Of a stretch of 64,000 nt of DNA, positions 42,367 through 52,725 are shown piece by piece. Source of the stretch: Promicromonospora sp. MEB111 (lineage in GTDB: Bacteria > Actinomycetota > Actinomycetes > Actinomycetales > Cellulomonadaceae); NCBI RefSeq assembly GCF_030209445.1, contig NZ_JARVSD010000010.1, positions 62,001 through 126,000 on the forward strand, given 5' to 3'. Position 1 is the first letter of the stretch. Every line of letters starts with the position of its first letter. The notes beneath the pieces were generated by a model. The model made no database searches, was not told the DNA's origin, and was given only the letters and a program-made list of their open reading frames with translations. The position numbers and the translations under genes are program-made.

Positions 42367-44364
42367 GTGTCGGACATCGTCGATGCGGCCAAGCGACTCC
42401 TGGTCGGCCGCCCCATGCGCAGCGAGAGCCTGGGGCACACGCTGCTGCCCAAACGCATCGCACTGCCGGTGTTCGCCTCGGACGCCCTCTCCTCGGTGGC
42501 GTACGCCCCGGACGAGATCCTGCTGACCCTGTCACTGGCGGGCATCGCGGCCCTGGCGTTCTCGCCATGGGTCGGTCTCGTGGTGGTCGTGGTGCTGCTC
42601 ATCGTGGTGGCGTCCTACCGCCAGAACGTGCACGCCTACCCGTCGGGCGGCGGCGACTACGAGGTCGCCACGACCAACCTCGGCCCCTCGGCGGGCATCG
42701 GCGTCGCCTCCGCGCTGCTCGTCGACTACGTGCTCACCGTGGCCGTGTCGATCTCGTCGGCGGCCCAGTACGCCTCCGCGGCCATCCCCGGGCTGCGCGG
42801 CCACGAGGCGCTCGCCGCCGTCATCGCGGTGGCGCTGCTCACCCTGGTCAACCTGCGCGGGGTCAAGGAGTCGGGCACGGCGTTCGCCATCCCGACCTAC
42901 TGCTACATGGCGATCATCGGGGCCCTCATCGTCACGGGCGCGTTCCGGTTCTTCTCGGGCACGCTGCCCAAGGCCCAGAGCGCGGAGTTCGAGCTGTCCG
43001 CCGAGGCCGCGTTCGACCAGGGCCTGGTGGGCATCGCGGGCGCGTTCCTGCTGGCCCGGGCGTTCGCGTCCGGCTGTGCCGCCCTGACCGGCGTCGAGGC
43101 CATCAGCAACGGCGTGCCGGCGTTCCGCAAGCCCAAGTCGCGCAACGCCGCGACCACGCTGCTGCTGCTCGGCACGATCTCGGCGACGATGATCATGTCG
43201 ATCCTCCTGCTGGCCCAGGCCACCGGCGTCCAGTTCGCGGAGGACCCGCACAGCCAGCTCACGCTGAACGGCGAGCCGGTCTCCGACCACTACGTGCAGA
43301 TCCCGGTCATCGGCCAGCTCGCCGAGGCCGTCTTCTCGGGCTTCCCGCCGGCCTTCTACGCGGTCTCCGCCGTCACGGGCCTCATCCTGGTGCTCGCCGC
43401 GAACACGGCGTTCAACGGGTTCCCCGTGCTCGGCTCGATCCTGGGCCGCGACGGCTACCTGCCGCGCCAGCTCCACACCCGCGGCGACCGGCTCGCGTTC
43501 TCCAACGGCATCGTCACCCTCGCCGTCGCGGCGATCGTGCTCATCGTCGTGTTCGACGCCGAGGTCACCCGCCTGATCCAGCTCTACATCGTGGGCGTGT
43601 TCGTCTCCTTCACGCTGTCCCAGCTCGGCATGCTGCGGCACTGGACGCGCGGGCTGCGCACCGAGCCCGACCCCGCGGCGCGCAGCCGGATGAAGCGCTC
43701 GCGCCTGGTCAACGGCGTCGGGTTCGGGCTGACCGGCATCGTGCTGATCATCGTGCTGCTCACCAAGTTCACGCACGGCGCCTGGATCACCCTGCTGGCG
43801 ATGGGCGTGCTGTTCGTGCTCATGCGGGCCATCCGCAAGCACTACGACCGCGTGCGCGACGAGCTGGCGCTGGACGACGTCTCCGCCGCGCGGGCGCTGC
43901 CGAGCCGCGTGCACGCCGTCGTGCTGGTCTCCAAGGTGCACAAGCCGACCATGCGGGCCCTGGCCTACGCGCGGGCCGCGCGCCCCAACGTGCTGGAGGC
44001 GGTCAGCGTGGGCGTGGACCGCGAGGACGTGGAACGGCTCACCGCCGAGTGGGAGGCCCTCGACCTGCCCGTGCCGCTGCGCATCCTGGACTCGCCGTTC
44101 CGCGAGATCACCCGTCCGGTGGTCAAGTACGTGCGGTCCGTGCACCGCGAGTCGCCGCGCGACCTGGTGATCGTCTACATCCCGGAGTACGTGGTCGGGC
44201 ACTGGTGGGAGCAGCTCCTGCACAACCAGTCGGCGCTGCGGCTCAAGGGCAGCCTGCTGTTCACCCCCGGCGTCGTCGTGGCGTCGGTGCCGTGGCAGCT
44301 CGCCTCGACGCACGGGCAGACCGGCCTGGAGGGCGACACCTTCCTGCGCGGCCGCAGGATGTGA
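42367..44364 (+). CDS. APC-superfamily permease, KimA-like potassium transporter
   Basis: Membrane transporter of 665 residues with about twelve helices and a C-terminal cytoplasmic domain of about 150 residues. It resembles B. subtilis KimA (YdaO), a K+/H+ symporter, as recalled: ASDALSSVAYAPDEILLTL, SYRQNVHAYPSGGGDYEVA, LLVDYVLTVAVSISSAAQYA, AFASGCAALTGVEAISNGVP, LVLAANTAFNGFPVLGSILG, RGDRLAFSNGIV and the tail WWEQLLHNQSALRLKGSLLF. The C-terminal domain begins near SRVHAVVLVSKVHKPTMRAL and is of the kind that binds c-di-AMP in KimA. Divergent ceoB/ceoC support a potassium role over amino-acid transport. The GTG start is leaderless-like. Confidence 0.85.
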   Translation: MSDIVDAAKRLLVGRPMRSESLGHTLLPKRIALPVFASDALSSVAYAPDEILLTLSLAGIAALAFSPWVGLVVVVVLLIVVASYRQNVHAYPSGGGDYEVATTNLGPSAGIGVASALLVDYVLTVAVSISSAAQYASAAIPGLRGHEALAAVIAVALLTLVNLRGVKESGTAFAIPTYCYMAIIGALIVTGAFRFFSGTLPKAQSAEFELSAEAAFDQGLVGIAGAFLLARAFASGCAALTGVEAISNGVPAFRKPKSRNAATTLLLLGTISATMIMSILLLAQATGVQFAEDPHSQLTLNGEPVSDHYVQIPVIGQLAEAVFSGFPPAFYAVSAVTGLILVLAANTAFNGFPVLGSILGRDGYLPRQLHTRGDRLAFSNGIVTLAVAAIVLIVVFDAEVTRLIQLYIVGVFVSFTLSQLGMLRHWTRGLRTEPDPAARSRMKRSRLVNGVGFGLTGIVLIIVLLTKFTHGAWITLLAMGVLFVLMRAIRKHYDRVRDELALDDVSAARALPSRVHAVVLVSKVHKPTMRALAYARAARPNVLEAVSVGVDREDVERLTAEWEALDLPVPLRILDSPFREITRPVVKYVRSVHRESPRDLVIVYIPEYVVGHWWEQLLHNQSALRLKGSLLFTPGVVVASVPWQLASTHGQTGLEGDTFLRGRRM

Positions 44365-44408
44365 CGCAGCCGGGCCGGTGACGGGCCGGGTCCGGGCGGG
44401 CCGTGGGC

Positions 44409-44414
44409 GATACT
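44409..44414 (+). promoter_or_regulatory. -10 element of a probable leaderless promoter
   Basis: GATACT lies seven bases before the ATG at 44422; no ribosome site. Confidence 0.4.
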
Positions 44415-44421
44415 TGAGCAC

Positions 44422-45822
44422 ATGCCCCGCAACCCCGACCGTCGCACCGCGCCCGCAGACCCCGAGCAGGGCGGCCGCCCGCGCCGTCGCCCCCAGCGTT
44501 CCCCGCGGCCGGGCCGCGCGCGGCGCGTGAGCGACGCCGCCCCGGGGCCGGAGGTGGGCCAGGAGTTCGAGCTGGAGGTCGGCCCGGTCGCGCACGGCGG
44601 CCACTGCGTGGCCCGCCTGGACGGCCGCGTCGTGTTCGTGCGCCACACCCTGCCGGGGGAGCGGGTCCGCGCCCGCGTCACCGAGGGCGGCCCGAGCTTC
44701 TGGCGCGCCGACGCCGTCGAGGTGCTCGAGGCGTCCCCCGACCGCGTCGAGCCCCTGTGGCCCGCGGCCGGGGCCGACGGCGTGGGCGGCGGCGAGCTGT
44801 CGCACGTCGCCCTGCCCGCGCAGCGACGCTGGAAGACCGCCGTGCTCACCGAGCAGCTGCAGCGCCTGGCGCGCATCGACGCCGACTGGCTCGCCGAGCA
44901 CGTCACCGTCGAGGCGGTGCCCGGCGACGACGAGCGCCGCGGCCTGCACTACCGCACCCGGATCGACCTGGTGGCCGACGCCGACGGCCACGCCGGCATG
45001 CGCAAGCACCGCTCGCACGACGTGGTGGCGCTGAAGAAGATGCCGCTGGCCTCCGCCGAGCTGGCGGCGTTCGCCGTCGCCGAGGACGTGTTCACCCGCG
45101 CCTGGACGCCGGGCGCGCGGCTGGAGCTCGTCGCGCCGTCCGAGGGCGACCCGGCACTCCTGGTCGACGGCGAGCCGTGGCGCCGCGGCCGGCCGGACTC
45201 CCGGCCCAACGCCCGTCGCGCCGTGAGCGAGGTCGTGACCGGCCCGTGGGGCACGCACCGCTACCGCGTGGCCGCCGACGGGTTCTGGCAGGTGCACCGC
45301 GAGGCGCCGGCCGTGCTCACGGGCGCCGTGCTGGACGCCGCCGGCGCGAGCACGGGGGAGCTGGCCGGGGCGACCGTGCTGGACCTGTACTCCGGCGCCG
45401 GCCTGTTCACGCTGCCGCTGGCGGACGCCGTCGGGCCCGACGGGCGCGTGGTCGCCGTCGAGGGCGACGCGCGCGCCGTGAAGGACGCCCGCCGCAACGC
45501 GCACGCCCACGAGCAGGTGGACCTGCGCGTGGGCTCCGTGGACCGGGTGCTCGCGGGCGGGCCGGGCGAGGCCGACGTGCCCGCCGCGGACGTCGTGGTG
45601 CTGGACCCGCCCCGCTCGGGTGCCGGGCGCGCCGTGGTGGACGCGATCGCGGCCCGCGAGCCGCGCCGCGTCGTCTACGTGGCGTGCGACCCGGCGGCGC
45701 TCGCGCGCGACGTCGGCTACCTCGCGGCGCACGGGTACGCGCTGACGGGCGTGCGCGCGTTCGACCTGTTCCCGCACACGCACCATGTCGAGGCCGTGGC
45801 GGTGCTGGACCGGCAGGGCTGA
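44422..45822 (+). CDS. TRAM-domain class I RNA methyltransferase (RumA/TrmA family)
   Basis: SAM-dependent RNA (uracil-5) methyltransferase family, 466 residues. A basic disordered head (about 45 residues, GRPRRRPQRSPRPGRARR) precedes a TRAM domain (VGPVAHGGHCVARLDGRVVF and LPGERVRARV). The catalytic domain has the SAM loop VLDLYSGAGLFTLPLADAVG, acidic end VAVEGDARAVKDARRNA, VVLDPPRSGAGRAVVDAI and the nucleophile cysteine in VYVACDPAALARDVGYL. The general base is likely the Glu in HHVEAVAVL. The iron-sulphur cysteines of RumA are absent. It matches the actinobacterial homologue beside the ceoBC/permease locus. Confidence 0.92.
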   Translation: MPRNPDRRTAPADPEQGGRPRRRPQRSPRPGRARRVSDAAPGPEVGQEFELEVGPVAHGGHCVARLDGRVVFVRHTLPGERVRARVTEGGPSFWRADAVEVLEASPDRVEPLWPAAGADGVGGGELSHVALPAQRRWKTAVLTEQLQRLARIDADWLAEHVTVEAVPGDDERRGLHYRTRIDLVADADGHAGMRKHRSHDVVALKKMPLASAELAAFAVAEDVFTRAWTPGARLELVAPSEGDPALLVDGEPWRRGRPDSRPNARRAVSEVVTGPWGTHRYRVAADGFWQVHREAPAVLTGAVLDAAGASTGELAGATVLDLYSGAGLFTLPLADAVGPDGRVVAVEGDARAVKDARRNAHAHEQVDLRVGSVDRVLAGGPGEADVPAADVVVLDPPRSGAGRAVVDAIAAREPRRVVYVACDPAALARDVGYLAAHGYALTGVRAFDLFPHTHHVEAVAVLDRQG

Positions 45823-45856
45823 CCGGACGATGGACGAAGCCCCAGGTCAGTGCGCA

Positions 45857-45862
45857 TAGGAT
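45857..45862 (+). promoter_or_regulatory. -10 element deciding the SGNH hydrolase start
   Basis: TAGGAT lies seven bases before GTG 45870 and overlaps the alternative in-frame ATG at 45861, favouring a leaderless message from 45870. Confidence 0.45.
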
Positions 45863-45869
45863 GCGCACC

Positions 45870-46688
45870 GTGAAGCGGTGGCTGGTGAGCGGCGGGATCG
45901 CGGTGTCGGTGGTGGCGGCCTTTGCTGTCGCCGTCCTGGTGGGCATGGTCCTGGGGGCCGGCGGCATCGCCGTCGGCGGTACGGGCGGGGCCTCGGTGCC
46001 CGCGCCGCGGGGTGCGCCGTCGGTCTGGGCGGAGTCCCCGTCGCCGTCGCCCTCGCCGTCCCCGGTGGCCGAGAAGGAGCCGGTGGCCCTCTTCGTCGGC
46101 GACTCCTACACGGTGGGACAGGGCGCGACGTCGCCCGAGCTGCGGTGGAGCACGCTCGTGTCCGAGCAGATGGGCTGGCGTGAGCTCAACGTGGCCGACG
46201 GCGGCACCGGGTTCGTCAAGGGGAACGCGGAGCTGAACAAGCTCAACTATCCCGCCCAGCTCCGGTCGGTGCCCCCGGGCAGCGTGGACATCGTGGTGAT
46301 CGCCGGCGGGCAGAACGACTTCAAGGACCTGCGGGCCGAGCCCGGGCCGGTCTTCGAGGCGGTGGCGGACACGTACGCCCTGGCCGTGCAGCGGTTCCCC
46401 GACGCCGAGATGGTGTCGGTCGGGCCCTCCACCCCGTGGGCGGTCGGCCTGGAGGCGCGCGCCCTGGACAGCGCCGTGCGGGCCGCGGCGGCCGACGCGG
46501 AGGCCACGTACGTGTCGCTGCTGGACCCCAACATCGTCCAGGGCCGCCTGGTGCACGAGGACGGGATCCACACGACCGACGCGGGCAACGCCGCGATCGC
46601 CCGTCGGGTGGTGCGGACGCTCCAGGCGCCGGCGGCCGAGCAGGAGGAGACGGGCGCCCGGCCGGCAGATATCTTGACGTCAAGATAA
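45870..46688 (+). CDS. exported SGNH/GDSL hydrolase
   Basis: Probable secreted or membrane-anchored esterase/acetylesterase, 272 residues. An N-terminal hydrophobic segment ([20 protein letters not shown]) acts as signal or anchor, followed by a low-complexity linker with Ser-Pro repeats ([12 protein letters not shown]). The SGNH domain has block [13 protein letters not shown] (Ser), block II Gly in VADGGTGF, block III GGQNDF (Asn) and block [11 protein letters not shown] (Asp and His), so the catalytic set is complete. The substrate may be acylated cell-envelope sugar. The last codons and the stop lie inside a perfect 18-base palindrome that probably regulates the next gene. Confidence 0.87.
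   Translation: MKRWLVSGGIAVSVVAAFAVAVLVGMVLGAGGIAVGGTGGASVPAPRGAPSVWAESPSPSPSPSPVAEKEPVALFVGDSYTVGQGATSPELRWSTLVSEQMGWRELNVADGGTGFVKGNAELNKLNYPAQLRSVPPGSVDIVVIAGGQNDFKDLRAEPGPVFEAVADTYALAVQRFPDAEMVSVGPSTPWAVGLEARALDSAVRAAAADAEATYVSLLDPNIVQGRLVHEDGIHTTDAGNAAIARRVVRTLQAPAAEQEETGARPADILTSR
46670..46687. promoter_or_regulatory. perfect 18-bp palindrome upstream of aconitase
   Basis: TATCTTGACGTCAAGATA is an exact palindrome overlapping the SGNH hydrolase stop codon. A -10-like TATGCT follows at 46695-46700, so the site would cover the -35 region of the aconitase promoter, fitting a repressor. The regulator is not identifiable; no regulator gene is adjacent. Confidence 0.72.
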
Positions 46689-46819
46689 ATGCGATATGCT
46701 GGCTCCAGCAGCCCGGCCTAGGCTGGGTGAAGCCCCCTGGAACCCATGCGGCGGCTCCTTCGCGCGATGACCGCGCCTGTGAGAGCCGACGCACCGTCAG
46801 CCCCGCAGAAGGAGCCCGA

Positions 46820-49559
<2,740 letters not shown>

Positions 49560-49564
<5 letters not shown>

Positions 49565-49636
49565 GCCGGAGGTGCAGCGCAGGGTGGGGGCCGAGGAACG
49601 AGGCACCCGCCCGGAGCGGAACCGCAGGCTCAGGCG
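49560..49636 (+). repeat. tandem element copy 1, overlapping the acnA stop
   Basis: 77-base unit beginning CCTGAGCC (containing the acnA TGA) and ending near GGCTCAGG, so its ends form an inverted repeat. Nearly identical to copy 2 at 49651-49726, with one extra G in a G-run. Confidence 0.9.
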
Positions 49637-49650
49637 GTAGACGAACGGAG

Positions 49651-49726
49651 CCTGAGCCGGAGGTGCAGCGCAGGGTGGGGCCGAGGAACGAGGCACCCGC
49701 CCGGAGCGGAACCGCAGGCTCAGGCG
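49651..49726 (+). repeat. tandem element copy 2
   Basis: 76-base unit, identical to copy 1 except for one G, starting 91 bases after it. A further CCTGAGCC at 49743 keeps the spacing (92 bases) and looks like the start of a third, truncated copy. The intervening 14-16 bases differ. Confidence 0.9.
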
Positions 49727-49756
49727 ACAGAAGGCAGAGCCTCCTGAGCCGAACCA

Positions 49757-49794
49757 CGGCGCCCCGTCCCTCCTCGCGGAGGGGCGGGGCGCCG
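49757..49794. terminator. strong hairpin between acnA and the arginase-like gene
   Basis: 17-base arms with one mismatch around loop TCGC (left arm begins CGGCGCCCCGTCC, right arm ends GGGGCGCCG). It lies between convergent gene ends and can stop transcription from both sides. Confidence 0.8.
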
Positions 49795-49798
49795 TCGT

Positions 49799-50686
49799 CT
49801 ACCCCGCGGCGAGCGCTCCCGCCAGCAGCCGGACGACGCCGCGCAGGCCCGCCTCGTCCGCGTGGTCGGGGTTGACCTCCACGCAGGTCATGGCCCGCAG
49901 GCCGGGGTCGGCGGCGAGCGCGCGCAGCACGCGGTCCAGCGTCGCGGGGACCAGGCCGCGGCCGTACGTCGGGACGTCGGCCACCGGGAGGGTCAGGAAG
50001 TCCAGCACGTCGACGTCGAGGTGCAGCACGAACGGGGTGCCGCCCACGGCGGCCAGGGCGCGCCGTGCGGCGTCCTCCGGGTCGGCGAGCACCTGCGCGG
50101 CGGGGATCCGCACCGCGGGGACGAGCCCGTGGACGTCCTCCTCGTCGTCGCTGTACCCGAGGTAGACGAGCCGGTCGGCCGTCAGCAGGGGGCGCCGGTG
50201 GCCGACCGCGGCGAGCGGCCCCCAGGTGCCGGGCAGGTCGAGGAGGTGGGCGACGCCCATCGAGTCGAGGATCGGCTCGTCGGGGTGGTCCGGCGGGAGC
50301 TGGAGGTCCTGGCCGCCGTCGACGTACACGAGGGCCACGTCCGGGTGCCGCTCGGCGACGGCGTCGACCACCCCGAGGGCGACCGTGCACTCCCCGCCGA
50401 GCACCAGGGCCCGCTCGCCCCGGGCCAGGACCGCGTCGACGCTCCGCCGCACGCCGCGCAGGCCGTCGATCACGCGGCCGACGTCGTTGGGCTCGCCCGG
50501 ACTGCGGTGTGCGCGCCAGGTCGCGGTCGGCAGGTCGCCGTCGTCCCGGACGTCGACGCCGGCCGCTCGTAGTGCGTCGAGCAGCCCGGCCATGCGCAGG
50601 GCTGCCGGTGCCTTCTCCAGCCCGCGGGAGTGCGCCGCGGCGCTGGACGGCACACCGACAACTGCCCAACCGGCCGTGGACGCCAT
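49799..50686 (-). CDS. arginase/agmatinase-family protein with altered metal site
   Basis: Ureohydrolase-fold protein, 295 residues. The family blocks can be lined up, but metal ligands are changed: the GGDH block reads LGGECTVALG (His to Cys), the DAHxD block reads YVDGGQDLQLP (His to Gly, both Asp kept), the SxDxDxxDP block reads LHLDVDVLDFLTLP, and CVEVNPDHADE keeps the late Glu. Two of the usual manganese ligands are thus missing, so it may bind a single metal, use a different one, or have lost ureohydrolase activity. It lies downstream of the laccase operon terminator and converges with acnA. Confidence 0.82.
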   Translation of the reverse strand: MASTAGWAVVGVPSSAAAHSRGLEKAPAALRMAGLLDALRAAGVDVRDDGDLPTATWRAHRSPGEPNDVGRVIDGLRGVRRSVDAVLARGERALVLGGECTVALGVVDAVAERHPDVALVYVDGGQDLQLPPDHPDEPILDSMGVAHLLDLPGTWGPLAAVGHRRPLLTADRLVYLGYSDDEEDVHGLVPAVRIPAAQVLADPEDAARRALAAVGGTPFVLHLDVDVLDFLTLPVADVPTYGRGLVPATLDRVLRALAADPGLRAMTCVEVNPDHADEAGLRGVVRLLAGALAAG

Positions 50687-50705
50687 CCGGCCAGTGTGCC
50701 CCGAC

Positions 50706-50750
50706 GACGGAGCGGACCGCCTGCCCAGGGGGCAGACGGTCCGCTCCGTC
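50706..50750 (-). terminator. long hairpin ending the laccase/sugar dehydrogenase operon
   Basis: Exact 14-base arms (GACGGAGCGGACCG and complement) enclose an inner CTGCCC-AGG-GGGCAG stem. It lies 32 bases after the stop of the cupredoxin gene, on its strand, and just before the arginase-like gene. Confidence 0.8.
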
Positions 50751-50782
50751 TCATGGTGGTGCGTGTGCGGCCGTGCCGGTGC

Positions 50783-52696
50783 CTACCGCCCGACGTCGGA
50801 CTGGCGGGCGGCCCGGACCAGCTTCGTGACCTCCTGCGCCGTGAGCACGTCGGCGTCGTCGAGCTGGTCGGCGACCTGCTGCACGTGGCTCACGAACGCG
50901 CTGTGGCTGACCCACCCGCCGTCCGCGTCGAGCAGGTCGGCGACCGTGCACCCGTTGCCGGTGTCGTAGTTGGTCACCTTGCTGTCCTTGTTCCCGAGGA
51001 TCACCGTGGGGCGTTCGTCGGAGACGGGGCAGGCGTCGATCGCACCGCGGGCGACGTCGAACCGCAGGGTGCCGGTCCGGGTCACGTTGCCCGCGTTGTC
51101 GGTGGCCCGGTACGCGAACGCGTGCGACCCGGGCTCCGTGACCTCCACGGCGCCGGTGTACTCCCGGAACGCGGTGTCGTCGAGCGCGTACTCGATGAAC
51201 GCCACCCCCGACTCGTCGTCCCGGGCGGTGATGGTGACCGTGGCGGACCCGAGGTAGGCACCCTCGTCGTCCTGGTCGCCGTCCACCTGGGCCGAGGCGA
51301 TCGGCTGCGTGGTGTCCGGCGGGTCCTGCCCGTCCACCACGACCAGCTCCACGCTCCCGGGCCCGGACGTGTTGCCCGCCGCGTCGGTGGCCCGGTAGGA
51401 CACCTCGTGGGCGCCGGTGACGTCCACGATCACGGGGTCCGTGTAGGCCGTCCAGCCGTCGCCGTCCAGGTTGTACTCGACGGTCTCGACGCCCGACCCG
51501 GCGTCCTCGGCCAGGATCTGCACGGTCGCCGAGGCGACGTAGGCGCCGTCCTCGTCCTGCTCGCCGGTGACCTGGGCCGTGACGGTCGGCGCGGTCTCGT
51601 CCACCGGGGGTGCCTCGACCACGGTGAACGTGGCCGAACCCGGCTCCGAGACGTTGCCGGCCCGGTCCGTGGCCCGGTAGGCCACGGTGTGCTTGCCCGG
51701 GGTGTCGACGACGACGGGCGTGGTGTACGCCGCCCAGCCGGCGCCGTCGAGGTCGTACTCGATGCCCGCCACACCCGAACCGGGGTCCCTGGCCGTGAGG
51801 TTCAGGGTCCCGGACCCGACGTAGGCGCCGTCGGCGTCGAGGTCGCCGGTCACCTCGGCGGTGACCACCGGCGGCGTCGCGTCCTCGCCGTCCGGGGCGA
51901 CGACCGTGACGTGCAGCATCTCCGGCTCGGAGACGTTGCCCGCCACGTCGGTGGCCCGGTACTCCAGCATGTACGTGCCGGGCTCGTCGAGGACGACGGG
52001 CGCGGTGTACGGGGTGTACCCGGCCCCGTCCAGGTCGTACTCGACGGACTCGACGCCCGAGCCGTCGCCGTCGTCGGCCGCGAGGCTCACGCTCGCCGAG
52101 CCGATGTAGGCGCCCTCGTCGTTCTGGTCCCCGGCGACGTCCGCCGTCACCGTGGGGGCGGTGGTGTCGTCACCACCGCCGCCCTCGGTGACCACGAGCT
52201 CGCCCACCATGGTGCCGTGCCCCGGGATGGCGCAGAAGTACCGGTACGTGCCCGGGGTCAGGTTGACCTCGGCCTCGTAGCGGCCGCCGTTGGCGTCCAG
52301 GGGGTTGGCCAGGATGTCCAGGGTGACGTCCTGGTTGTAGCCCGGGGTGCCGGTGTCGAACGTCAGGGTGTGGGACATCCCGATGTTGTTACCGGTCGCC
52401 GTGCTGTTCTCGAACACGATGGTGGTCGGCCCGGCCGCCGCCGTCGTGGGTGCGGACGCGTACGCCGAGACGCTCGCGCTCGCGGTGAAGGTCAGCACCT
52501 GGTCGGCCTGGGCCTCGGCCTCGCCGGCCTGGGCTGCCTGGTCGGACTGGGCCGCCTGGGTGGCGGCCCGGTCGGGCGTGACGTCGGCGACGGGCTTGAT
52601 GGTGGTGGTCTCGACGGCGGTGGCGGGTGCCAGCGGCAGCGCCACGAGGGCGCCGACCGCCGCCACCGCCAGCAGGCGGGACAGTCTGTGTCGCAT
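50783..52696 (-). CDS. secreted cupredoxin with four OmpL47-type Ig-like repeats and shared two-Cys module
   Basis: Exported 637-residue protein. A Sec signal peptide (about residues 1-28, ending PLAPATA) is followed by a plastocyanin-like cupredoxin at about 70-170. Its type 1 copper ligands are visible: His109 (MSHTLTF), Cys155, His160 and Met163 (YFCAIPGHGTMVGEL). Four tandem repeats of about 88 residues (179-546) of the OmpL47/Ig-like type follow, each with EYxLD and EYRATDxAGN-like motifs. The last 80 residues (556-637) form a module with two cysteines that also occurs inside the neighbouring 1333-residue protein. As last gene of the laccase operon it is a good candidate for an extracellular electron carrier (inference). 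Confidence 0.9.
   Translation of the reverse strand: MRHRLSRLLAVAAVGALVALPLAPATAVETTTIKPVADVTPDRAATQAAQSDQAAQAGEAEAQADQVLTFTASASVSAYASAPTTAAAGPTTIVFENSTATGNNIGMSHTLTFDTGTPGYNQDVTLDILANPLDANGGRYEAEVNLTPGTYRYFCAIPGHGTMVGELVVTEGGGGDDTTAPTVTADVAGDQNDEGAYIGSASVSLAADDGDGSGVESVEYDLDGAGYTPYTAPVVLDEPGTYMLEYRATDVAGNVSEPEMLHVTVVAPDGEDATPPVVTAEVTGDLDADGAYVGSGTLNLTARDPGSGVAGIEYDLDGAGWAAYTTPVVVDTPGKHTVAYRATDRAGNVSEPGSATFTVVEAPPVDETAPTVTAQVTGEQDEDGAYVASATVQILAEDAGSGVETVEYNLDGDGWTAYTDPVIVDVTGAHEVSYRATDAAGNTSGPGSVELVVVDGQDPPDTTQPIASAQVDGDQDDEGAYLGSATVTITARDDESGVAFIEYALDDTAFREYTGAVEVTEPGSHAFAYRATDNAGNVTRTGTLRFDVARGAIDACPVSDERPTVILGNKDSKVTNYDTGNGCTVADLLDADGGWVSHSAFVSHVQQVADQLDDADVLTAQEVTKLVRAARQSDVGR
51059..52162 (-). 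repeat. four tandem Ig-like repeat coding units
   Basis: Four in-frame units of roughly 265-280 bases encode repeats starting TAPTVTADV, TPPVVTAEV, TAPTVTAQV and TQPIASAQV. Each contains a GAY-G/ASAT-like strand, a YxLDG/D strand and a YRATDxAGN end. Protein repeats, not a mobile element. Confidence 0.85.
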
Positions 52697-52725
52697 GGGT
52701 GTACCTCTCGTCTCCGCGGGCCCGG

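Noticed and set aside
46675-46700. TTGACG and TATGCT as a -35/-10 pair for acnA
   Set aside because: Only 14 bases separate them, too short for a normal sigma factor; TTGACG is better explained as part of the palindrome.
50783-52696. Outer-membrane protein, as the OmpL47 domain name suggests
   Set aside because: The repeats are Ig-like strands in a Gram-positive exported protein; the name comes from a spirochaete homologue and gives no location.
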